DNA of 64,000 bases from Terebella lapidaria (lineage: Eukaryota > Annelida > Polychaeta > Terebellida > Terebellidae): positions 11,927,177 through 11,991,176 of the forward strand of contig OX424566.1 of NCBI GenBank assembly GCA_949152475.1. The letters are read 5' to 3'. Below, piece after piece: positions 53,601 through 61,939 of the stretch (the stretch's first letter is position 1; each line of letters begins with the position of its first letter). A program made the position numbers and the translations under genes. The notes beneath the pieces were generated by a model that was not told where the DNA came from, did not search any database, and saw only the letters and a list, made by a program, of their open reading frames with translations.

Positions 53601-55831
53601 AATATAGGAATCAAAATGCAGTGTTGAGCTGAGTGATGATGAAATTTATTCTAACGTTCGCGGTTTCCACCCTAGAAGTGCTGCCATCTGGTGGCTGCTT
53701 CAGTGCGGGCGGTAGTCCTTCCTTAGATGTCTGAACTCAGCCATTATTCTCTTTTCCGTGAACCTGTGGAATCTGTTCTATTACTGTGCGAGAACCATTG
53801 TATTTGAAGGCAATACATTTGTATAGGTGACCCTTTAATCCCCTTTGTTTTGACAGGGAGGACCGGTCTGCTCTGAACAAGATGGTTGAGGCTGTCAAGA
53901 CGAACTTCAACGAGCGTGTTGATGAGGTATGTTTACCTTTCATGCTAAAAATTGTATTTCATACTTCAGTTGAATACGGTGCACTGCTAGTGTGGCATTG
54001 AACAGGATAAGTTACAATTCAAATAGAATCTCTGTTATGTGGAAGTGATGATTGAAGACATAGTTCACCAGACACTGAACATGTGGTGAAACTATTCGCC
54101 CCTATCTGATTCCACAAATAACCGTTTGAATACCAGTTTTTCGCAAGGAAATTGATAAGTTTTGTATCATTCATTAAGTGAGTGAATCAGTGATGATGAA
54201 ATTTATTCTAACGTTCGCGGTTTCCACCCTAGAAGTGCTACCATTCCAGTGGTGGCTGCTTCAGTGCGGGCGGTAGTCCTTCCTTAGATGTCTGATACTG
54301 ATTCTTTCACACATTCATGCCTCGACCTTTCACAAATCCTTTTCGTTTTGTACGATTGATAATGCTATCGAATTGACATGTAGTTACTATAAATATCTTA
54401 TGATTTGAAAAAATACCGTACGTTGAGCTTTTGCCAGATCAGTGATGATGAAATTTATTCTAACGTTCGCGGTTTCCACCCTAGAGGTGCTGCCGTCTGG
54501 TGGCTGCTTCAGTGTGGGCGGTAGTCCTTCCTTAGATGTCTGAAACTGACTTGCCAAAATAAGCTCCAGCGTAATAAACTTCCAAATGTGACACATCCAT
54601 CTTATGTTTAATGTATTTCTTGTATTCTGTAGAGGCCGGTTAGAATTTCCTTGTTCAGTAGTCAATCGTTTTGTAGTTTGATAGTAAATACATTACAAAT
54701 TCTGAAGGTATCTGGACAAGAGTAATGATGAAATTTATTCTAACGTTCGCGGTTTCCACCCTAGAAGTGCTGCCATCTGGTGGCTGCTTCCGTGCGGGCG
54801 GTAGTCCTTCCTTAGATGTCTGAACTTGTCCAGATTGAAGTATTTCCAAAGCTCCAAGACTTCTATAATTCTTGTTGTCGAAGCTAGCAGTTATTTTTAA
54901 AAAACAAACAATATGAATGAAGTTCAGATAACGAATTTGCCCTGAAAGTGATGATTGAAGACATAGTTCACCAGACATCATACCATGGTGAAACACTTCG
55001 CCCCTATCTGATTCAGGGTTCACATGTAAATTATAACACTGTAAAACTACAAATTTTGGCGGACGATTTATTTGGCGGTAGGGGAAAAACCGCCAACTTA
55101 AATCGTCTGCCAAATTAGCTAGATATATGTCAAAAAATATAAATGGTTTCAAAACCGCCAAATAGCATGGGGCTCATGACGGCCAAATTAATAGCAGCAA
55201 AATTTAGTCTTTTTACAGTAATCTAAAGGTTTTGTACAGTATTCGTGGATAGACCAATATAAAAAGTATGTTGTATTTTGCGATAAGCCAGTTGGAAATG
55301 TTTCTTGGTCAGATCAAGTGGTATAAACAAATCGTTTGTACGCACAACGAGAGTTACGACTCACACGGTAGACTCGAAGTGAACAAAGTACTTAGTATCA
55401 CACAGGTGAAGTCGAGTAGAGTGACAGTGACTCGACAATGGTAGCGTGACAACACGAGGTGGCTTTGTTTATACCACTTGACCTGACCTAAAAACCTTTC
55501 CGAACTCGGGTATTGCTGGACATCTGGAGTAATGATGAAATTTATTCTAACGTTCGCGGTTTCCACCCTAGGAGTGCTGCCATCTGGTGGCTGCTTCAAT
55601 GCGGGCGGTAGTCCTTCCTTAGATGTCTGAACTCCCAAGATGGCTCCACATTAAATCCTTTCATTTACATGGAATTCCACTTTCTGTGCAACTTTGTGAA
55701 ACCATTCCCTCTGTTTGTTTCTGCAGCTTCGTAAGCGATGGGGCGGTGGAGTTATGGGTGCGAAGTCGCAGGCCAGGATCGCCAAGCTGGAGAAAGCCAA
55801 GGCCAAGGAACTCGCTCAGAAGATGGGCTAG
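50609..55831 (+). CDS. RPL7A: 60S ribosomal protein L7a (eL8), snoRNA host gene
   Basis: Exons: 50609-50611 (only the ATG), 50953-51070, 51592-51741, 52037-52257, 53393-53523, 53857-53926 and 55727-55831. All are GT-AG and in phase, giving 265 residues, one short of the human length as I recall it. The Lys-rich start PKAKKGKKK, the [19 protein letters not shown] block, [15 protein letters not shown], the L7Ae-type RNA-binding core ([12 protein letters not shown]-like, [15 protein letters not shown]) and the [15 protein letters not shown] end are all present. The ATG-only first exon matches the vertebrate gene. Introns 2-6 carry eleven C/D-box snoRNA candidates. AATAAA lies at 55877. The gene is head to head with MED22. 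Confidence 0.97.
51091..51309. mobile_element. Family A MITE in RPL7A intron 2
   Basis: 'gagccatccatcctaaattc' at the left end is mirrored by 'gggacagatggcttg' at the right end. The core shares 'gagtctcgattgacgatcg' with the copy at 18573. Confidence 0.7.
51386..51476 (+). ncRNA. U36-like C/D-box snoRNA, copy 1 (RPL7A intron 2)
   Basis: An 11-bp terminal stem (ggagtgtttac with gtgaacactcc) encloses C box 'cgatgatg', D' 'ctga' after 'aatttcttcac', and D box ctga at 51462. The stretch before D, 'acgagctttttaaat', is complementary to the conserved 18S segment 'ttaaaaagctcgt'. The stretch before D' matches a 28S 'gtgaagaaatt'-like segment. These are the two guide sites known for U36, which also sits in vertebrate RPL7A. 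The C box has one mismatch. Confidence 0.8.
51866..51936 (+). ncRNA. U24-like C/D-box snoRNA, copy 1 (RPL7A intron 3)
   Basis: A terminal stem agcaa/ttgct encloses C box 'gtgatgat', the U24-typical 'taatatttgcta', and 'caaggtcg' before D box ctga (51927-51930). U24 is hosted by RPL7A in vertebrates and guides 28S methylation. The match is by eye to remembered U24 features. Confidence 0.7.
52338..52429 (+). ncRNA. U24-like C/D-box snoRNA, copy 2 (RPL7A intron 4)
   Basis: Stem tgagca/tgctca, C box 'gtgatgac', 'aatatttgctatatga' (D'-like), 'ccatcaagatct' and D box ctga (52418-52421). It is closer to vertebrate U24 than copy 1. Confidence 0.75.
52463..53156. mobile_element. 0.7-kb terminal-inverted-repeat element in RPL7A intron 4
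   Basis: Perfect 25-bp inverted ends begin 'tactgtaaacgtataaaat' and continue into 'ttcgcg'. Sub-terminal 'cgcgaa' words recur inside both ends. No transposase frame is seen, so it is non-autonomous. It sits between the U24-like and U36-like snoRNAs without touching either. Confidence 0.75.
53241..53322 (+). ncRNA. U36-like C/D-box snoRNA, copy 2 (RPL7A intron 4)
   Basis: A perfect 7-bp stem (tgtgtgc/gcacaca) encloses C box 'agtgatgc', D' 'cacctga' after 'gaatttctt', and D box ctga at 53312 after 'cgagctttttaaat'. Both guide stretches are the same as in copy 1, while the loops differ. Confidence 0.82.
53628..53741 (+). ncRNA. U14-like C/D-box snoRNA, copy 1 (RPL7A intron 5)
   Basis: Stem gctgag/ctcagc, C box 'gtgatgatg' and D box ctga at 53731. 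Domain A 'gttcgcggtttccacc' and domain B 'ccttagatgt' just before D are the two 18S-complementary parts of U14. U14 is needed for 18S processing and guides one 18S 2'-O-methylation. Confidence 0.85.
54038..54116 (+). ncRNA. C/D-box snoRNA with two 28S matches, copy 1 (RPL7A intron 6)
   Basis: Stem tgtggaa/ttccaca, C box 'gtgatgat' and D box ctga at 54106. Before D, 'ttcgcccctat' is complementary to 28S 'ataggggcgaa'. Upstream, 'catagttcacc' before a degenerate D' (caga) is complementary to 28S 'ggtgaactatg'. I cannot assign a vertebrate name. Confidence 0.78.
54184..54304 (+). ncRNA. U14-like C/D-box snoRNA, copy 2 (RPL7A intron 6)
   Basis: A 7-bp stem gaatcag/ctgattc encloses C box 'gtgatgatg', domain A, domain B and D box ctga at 54292. 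It differs from copy 1 by a small insertion in the central hairpin ('accattccagtggtgg'). Confidence 0.82.
54439..54549 (+). ncRNA. U14-like C/D-box snoRNA, copy 3 (RPL7A intron 6)
   Basis: A short stem tcagt/actga encloses C box 'gtgatgatg', both 18S-complementary domains and D box ctga at 54540. A few substitutions occur in the central loop. Confidence 0.8.
54711..54844 (+). ncRNA. U14-like C/D-box snoRNA, copy 4 (RPL7A intron 6)
   Basis: This has the longest flanking stem of the set, a perfect 10 bp (tctggacaag/cttgtccaga). The C box reads 'taatgatg' instead of 'tgatgatg'. Domains A and B and D box ctga (54830-54833) are intact. Confidence 0.8.
54940..55018 (+). ncRNA. C/D-box snoRNA with two 28S matches, copy 2 (RPL7A intron 6)
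   Basis: A perfect 7-bp stem ccctgaa/ttcaggg encloses C box 'gtgatgat' and D box ctga at 55008. 'ttcgcccctat' and 'catagttcacc' are both kept, while the sequence between changes from copy 1. This pattern points to selection on the two guides. Confidence 0.8.
55037..55220. mobile_element. 184-bp inverted-repeat MITE in RPL7A intron 6
   Basis: The ends 'actgtaaaa..acaaattttg' and 'caaaatttagtctttttacag' are imperfect inverted copies. The inside repeats 'tttggcgg' and 'ccgccaa'. A related fragment lies near 40640-40715. Confidence 0.65.
55526..55635 (+). ncRNA. U14-like C/D-box snoRNA, copy 5 (RPL7A intron 6)
   Basis: Stem ggagt/actcc and a C box with the 'taatgatg' variant shared with copy 4. 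Domains A and B and D box ctga at 55627 are intact. It ends about 90 bp before the last RPL7A exon. Confidence 0.8.
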
Positions 55832-55876
55832 ACGTCGCAGTAATACTATAACATCAGACACTGTGTACATGCGCAA

Positions 55877-55882
55877 AATAAA
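55877..55882 (+). terminator. Poly(A) signal of RPL7A
   Basis: AATAAA lies 46 bp after the stop codon, giving a very short 3' UTR as usual for ribosomal-protein genes. Confidence 0.7.
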
Positions 55883-55924
55883 ATATCTAAAAACACCATC
55901 CACTTGTGCCCAGTTGTGAAGTCA

Positions 55925-56329
55925 ACAAGCCATCTGTCCTAAATTTGCTGCTTCCCAAAATTTGTCAACTCAATTTCATCTCCTCCCAGATGCTTGTTTT
56001 GTGGTAAACAAACTGGATTTCAGGGTCTTGGTTGATGATTGGACTGGTTGGTTTCATCTGCAATACAAGGCCTGGAAACACTTAGCAAATTTTGGAATGC
56101 GGTGAATTTAGGACTGATGGCTCATAGTAAGCCATCTGTCCTAAATTTGCTGCTTCCCAAAATTTGTCAACTCAATTTCATCTCCTCCCAGATGCTTGTT
56201 TTGTGGTAAACAAACTGGATTTCAGGGTCTTGGTTGATGATTGGACTGGTTGGTTTCATCTGCAATACAAGGCCTGGAAACACTTAGCAAATTTTGGAAT
56301 GCGGTGAATTTAGGACTGATGGCTCATAG
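55925..56329. mobile_element. Two tandem, apparently identical family A MITEs
   Basis: Units 55925-56127 and 56128-56329 read the same by eye from 'aagccatctgtcctaaattt' to 'gactgatggctcatagt'. Each has the family's inverted ends. A head-to-tail identical pair suggests a recent local duplication or an assembly artefact. Confidence 0.75.
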
Positions 56330-56381
56330 TTAGGCATCCCGATTGAAAATCGGGAGGCCTTATGTTTTTGTCTGTTTTTTT

Positions 56382-56413
<32 letters not shown>

Positions 56414-57477
56414 TTCTTCCGCCGTTCGGTTTCCGGATCATAACTCTTGAACGCCTTAATCTATCTTTCCGAAATTTTCACAGCTCATCCGAAATACTTT
56501 GCTCCTAACCCCTATTGTTTTTCGTCGAGACCCGAAATCCAAGATGGCCGCCAGCGGCCATTTTAGAAAAAAAAATCAGGATATTCCTGTCAATGTCATA
56601 ATTTGATTCAGGCAATTTCCAGGGGGAAAAAATTTTTTGGGTGTATTTTTTTTTGGACTTAGAATTTTTCCCTCACCTGTCTCCATGCAGATGTAATACT
56701 GTGACTGAGCCATGCTACTGTATTCACTGACTGCAGCCTGCATGTCCAGCATGAGGCTAGGCTCTGCCCTCTCAGCCAGTGCAGTATATGAGAGCCCTGC
56801 TCAGTAATGCCTGTGATAAGGCAATACCCCCCCCCCCCTCTCCCTCCCCCACCTCCACTGTCAGCCAGTCTAATCTGCATATGAATGTAGCAATGTATCA
56901 GTGACTTGTATGCACTGCCCCTCTTCCCCCCCCCCCCCCCCCCCCCTCTCCTGTCCCCTCACCCCAGTTTACTATACTAACACCAACAAGTTGGAACAAT
57001 GCCCTCCTTCCCTTTCTAAAGAAAACAATAGGTGGTTATATAATGATGACCCAAACTGAAGATAACAGCTTTGAAGGTCTGCCTGGGCCTTGCTTGCCGG
57101 TCAATTGTTCATTGTATTCAGTTAAAACAGCACTGTGTTTATCTGGATGAAACTACATGCATTGTTTTGTTTTCTAGCTGTATTTCACATGCAGTGACCA
57201 AATTATCATTGTTTTACTTAGTCAGAACCCAGAATAATTTCCTTTTTGCTTGTATTATGAATGTCTGTCATGTCTGTACATTTAATACCTATTGAGATTA
57301 AAACAAATATCTGATGGACATTTGTCTAGTGAGCAACTGCTATAATTTGAACTCTCACTCCCACCTGTGTTCAATAATCCTGGTATATGTATTATAATAA
57401 CAGTCAAGTTTCACCATTAGAAAAGAAAAGAAAAATTGGGGGATGCCACAAAGCCTATAGGCTTTTATGTCTAGTTA
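56330..57477. mobile_element. 1.15-kb non-autonomous element beginning 'ggcatcccgatt'
   Basis: The left end 'ggcatcccgattgaaaatcg' contains a short hairpin (cccgatt/aatcggg). The right end 'ggggatgcc' followed by 'acaaagcctataggc' mirrors the first eight bases. Long T, C and CT runs lie inside (56378-56414, 56827-56850, 56926-56946). Short frames in it are not credible. Confidence 0.5.
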
Positions 57478-58713
57478 TTGTCTTGAAACTGTACACTCCC
57501 AAAATATGCACCTGCTGAAGAGACCAATTTTGACAGGCATTTTGTTTGACGGAAGTACGAATTCGCTACTGAATAAATTAAATAGATGTAGATCTGTGCT
57601 AAATGTTGGTCAGTCTGAATTCACCGAAATATAGTGCCAAGTGATGTGGGTGTTGAATTGCCAGATTTGATGCTCTTGTCTATTCGTGATTTTACACTAG
57701 TAGCTTCCATACCGGGAGGAGGGTTTTTAGACGAATATTTCGTAGTAGTCGTGCATTCAATCGTATTCCTCTATTGGTAAGAAAGAAATTCAGACGGTTG
57801 AGTGTGGTAAATCGCTATCTTGTGATTTGAAATGTGCAAGGGATGAACACTGGTGGAATGCCTGTTCGAACTAGTAATCAACAAGCCAAGACCCCAGTCC
57901 GTGAGTGGCAGAGTGGTCTGTTGTGCCACTGATGTGCATACGTGGAATCAGAAACCCATAAGAGATGTGGGTTTCTGGTGGAATAGACCTGTCTAGAGAA
58001 CAATTCACGCATTGTCGGCTGAAGGCAACCTCAAGATTTACCACTCCAGGTCATCAAAGATCAACTCCAAGGTCACCGACAGGTCTACAATAGGGGAACT
58101 TGTGCATATCACAACCCTATGCCCTATCTACACGTGATTTTGATAATACCGGTCCTCCTCCAGTTAGTCTGAGGACAACTTCAAGGTCACCAACAGACAC
58201 ACCATGTATGATTCCCTAAATTCAAGGAATTTATCATTTTGTCTGCAGAGCTCAATTTACATATTCCACGTAAAATGTGACCTTGAGATTTACCACTCAA
58301 GGTCAATTGAGGTCAAGTTCAAGGCCATCAAAAGGTCCAACATATATTACTTCCTATATGCTCACAATATACTAGTTGTATTTACAGGGGTTTTGTCTGC
58401 AGATACCAACTCACACATTTCTGGTCAAATGTGTCGAAATAGAGAAACCCCGAGGAACAGGGGGGGCGGGGGGACGGGGTGATATTCAACATGATCGAGG
58501 GCGACAGAAAATTTTATTATTTTGGGCAATGTTTTTGATTTTGCATGAAAAAAAAAGATGAAATGCGAATAATATTACGACAAGGGTGCAATATGTTTAA
58601 TGATTTGTGTGCTGGTCAACATCAGTTTCATGGCAACCAGATATCTTAATGTGTCTCACCAATGTGACACGAGCTGGTGATATATATAAAAAAAATTAGC
58701 CCAAAGGCTAAGA
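57478..58713. other. 1.2 kb without a gene
   Basis: Scattered 'aaggtca' words (58030-58330) belong to the dispersed repeat family that is denser to the right. Nothing else is recognised. Confidence 0.4.
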
Positions 58714-60218
58714 TAGGTTACCGGACAATTTTGGTTTGGCCATGGCAGCATTGGCAGGTAACAGACCTTGAGATTTACCAATCAAGGTTCGCAGTGTAAA
58801 CATATGACCTTGGGATTTACCAATCAAGGTTATCCGTATGAACTTCGATGTAACCATTACATGTATGTGTGCGGCATTTGATATTCTATATGTTGGGTGG
58901 AATCGTTTAGGCCGCCTAGGTCAATTTACACATTCCAAGTCAGACATTTGGCACTCAAGGTCATCTGACGTCAAGTTCAAGGTCATCATTAGTTGTGCCA
59001 TATATGTCTTCCTATATGTTCATAATGCAAACATGAGCTCTATCTGCAAGCATTTCATCTACAAAGGCAAATCTGGGCATTTTTTGACCCCAAAATGGCT
59101 GTTTTGACCTTTCAAGGTCATCGAAGGTCAAATTCAAGGTCACCACACAAGTCGGCATATATGACTTCTCATTTGAAAGTGCCAATTTCTAAGCTCTATC
59201 TTCAAGCGTTCTATGAGTACAGTCCTGACAGCTCCCATTATGAAGGAAAAAAGTGCCGAAAATTTTCGAAGTCCAAAATTTTTTTCAAAGGGTGAAAATT
59301 TTTTTTTGCCTAGAAATGGCCCAAAATGGATAGTAATGTTATTTGGGGCGAAAAAATTTTTTTTCGCCGACTCGTCAAAAATTCAAAATGGCCGCCACAC
59401 TGAGATCGGCGACTCAAGGGCAACAAAACTTATACACGTCACAGAGGTATATGAGAGGAATCTTTTTAAGCAAAAATCTCAAAACTTATCAGACAGTTTT
59501 TGAGAAAATACAGACCATGTTCAAATTTGAGCGTTTTTCGACCCAAAAATGGCTGTTTTGACCTTTCAAGGTTATCCAAGGTCAAATTCAAGGTCACCAC
59601 ACAAGTCGCCATATATGACTTCCCATTTGAATGTGCCAATTTCTAAGCTCTATCTTCAAGCGTTCTATGAGTACAGTCCGGACAGCTCCCATTATGAAGG
59701 GAAAAAGTGCCGAAAATTTTCCAAGTCCAAAAATTTTTTCAAAGGCTGAAAAAATTTTTTTGCCCTAGAAATGGCCCAAAATGGATAGTAATGCGATTTG
59801 GGGCGAAAAAATTTTTTTTCGCCGACCAGCCAAAAATTCAAAATGGCCGCCACACGGAAACCGGCGAATTTAGGGCAACCAAACTTATACATATCACAGA
59901 GGTATATGAGGAGAATCTTTTGAAACCAAAAACTCAAAACTGATCAGACAGTTTTTGAGAAAATGGCCGTCAAAGTCCAAAATTGAGCGTTTTTCGACAA
60001 AAACGGCCGCCATTTTGAAAAAAATGCGAAAATCAAAAAACAAAAAAATACCTCCTTCTCAAAATATTTTTAGGCATTTTTGTGCAAAATTTCAGAAAGA
60101 TTCGATCGTTAACTTTAAAGATAAAAATGTTAACGCCGGACGGACGGACGGACGGACGGACGGACGACGGACGCAACGCCATGCCAATAGGTTATCGGAC
60201 CAAAGGTCCGGTAACCTA
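58714..60218. mobile_element. 1.5-kb element with 'taggttaccggac' ends and AAGGTCA-rich body
   Basis: The left end 'taggttaccggac' is inverted at the right end as 'gtccggtaaccta'. Just inside the right end lies a strong hairpin, 'ggttatcggacc' with 'ggtccggtaacc'. The body has many 'caaggtca' lines and a roughly 455-bp direct duplication: 59090-59543 and 59544-about 59990 share 'aaatggctgttttgacctt'. A (cgga)n tract lies at 60134-60171. No transposase frame is present. Related debris lies at 42.4-43.3 kb and, inverted, at 47.9-49.3 kb. Confidence 0.65.
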
Positions 60219-60460
60219 AAATAGGAGAGGAGGTGTGCGAAGTATATATAGATGATGAGTGAGATGAGGAGCGCCGGAGGCGCGAAGGGGGTTTGGGGCC
60301 CGCTGAAGGGCCCCAGAATACATAATTGGAAATGATTATACATACCGGTATGTAATGCATAATGTATGTACCATGTGTCTATTACATGTACTTGTCATGT
60401 TTCTTGTGCCAGAATATGGCGTTGAATAAACCTTTACTTACTTACTTACTTACAGAAGCG
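60219..60460. repeat. Repeat tail ending in (ttac)n
   Basis: A GC-rich patch ('gcgccggaggcgcg') is followed by 'gaataaacctttac' and five 'ttac' units (60435-60453). A simple-repeat tail after an AATAAA-like word is typical of the 3' end of a non-LTR retroelement or SINE. The family was not identified. Confidence 0.4.
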
Positions 60461-61742
60461 GGAGGGTAGGCCTGAGCTTCGAATCTATAGATCTACGTCC
60501 TAAATGAGAAATCTCCAATACAGACCAGGCTATTTCAGTGATATTTGTGAAACCTAAAAAAAACTGTCATTGTTTTTGATGGTGGTTTGATAAATTATAG
60601 GCCTAGTGGTAAATTTGTTTGGGAAACCATCGGTTTTTTTCTCGCTCTCTGAAGCGAAAAACTGTGTGGTCCTTTTCCCCAGAAAGAGAGTGGACGAAAA
60701 AATACTGAATATACTGAAAATACTGAATATATTCGAATGGTTCAATAGTCCTGTGAAGAATATGCCTCGAATTACACCCTTGTTTCCGTTGTTGAGAGAC
60801 AACGATCGTCCCAAACATGGATTTTCCTCCTTGTGACGTCACACGGGAGCACCAATCAAATTTCATTTCCGGTGTCATATTTTGAAACACACGGGCTGAA
60901 ACTTGTGAATTTCCTTAAATTTTATGGCGTTTTCCGGCGATTCGTCACTTTGACCAAATCGCAAGTGGTGTAAGAAGATTCAAGGAAGGAGCAGGTATAA
61001 AATATTCGAACGTTCATTCTCGGTTCTCGTAATTTTTCACTTCGAAAAGTTGACAACCAGTTTGGTTTCCCGGGTGAAAACAAACATGTCTGATCAAGAC
61101 ATGTCTGACTCGGACCTGTCAAACTCAATACACAAAGTGTCAGACTGACATCTCATCCAAGAAAATAAACGGAATACATCATACTCACGATCAGAATCAA
61201 CAGAACCATGTAATTAGAGCAAATTCGATTTGTGTTTGATATCTAGAACCAGATAAAAAGACAGCACTCTCAGCAGGCAGTCAGCAGGTGCCAGGTATAC
61301 CGTATAGGGCCTATAGATTGAATGCAATCTCTGTGATCTTGACGATAAACAGAGTTTGAGACCAACATCACAAAAATATAAACATTCAAGCTGTATGTAT
61401 AGACAATGCAGTAGAAAACGTCATAAACGTAATATGATGATCGGGTGGGAAACTCAAAATGGGGATCGATAATCATGACTGAAAATGAAAACATTTGTCT
61501 CAAAAACTCTGGATACAATGACTCTGCACTCAGTATGGTAAATTCCGTGTGTATATGCAGTAAGGTGAGTTATCTTAGATCCAAACTACACGTGTTAGAT
61601 GGTGTCCCCCGTCAGTTTTCATATGTGTATTGATGTTTCAAAAAGTTGTTTCTAATAAAAAGGCATGTTGGTTTACAGCCGCTCTGAGGCGGCTGTAATT
61701 TATGGCTACCAGGTATAATGTTTATCAGTTTATGACATGGTT

Positions 61743-61939
61743 TACGAGCCATCCGTCCTAAATTCGCCGCATTCCGAAATTCGCCAACAGCACTCAGTAA
61801 TATCATTAATCATGAGTCTACTGTCCTGTCTATAATTTGCCAGCAATTTGTTTCCCACAAGGACAGCTTCTATGCTTTGCTGATATGCAGTTGGCGAACG
61901 AACTTAGGGATGCGGCGAACTTAGGACAGATGGCTCGTA
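61743..61939. mobile_element. Family A MITE near 61.8 kb
   Basis: 'tacgagccatccgtcctaaa' at the left is mirrored by 'ttaggacagatggctcgta' at the right, so the inverted ends reach the flanking TA/TAC. Of the copies here, its ends are the best preserved. Confidence 0.75.

Noticed and set aside
59213-60224. Plus-strand frames of 70-96 codons in the 58.7-60.2 kb element
   Set aside because: They repeat with the internal duplication and are rich in Lys/Phe from A/T runs; no domain is seen.
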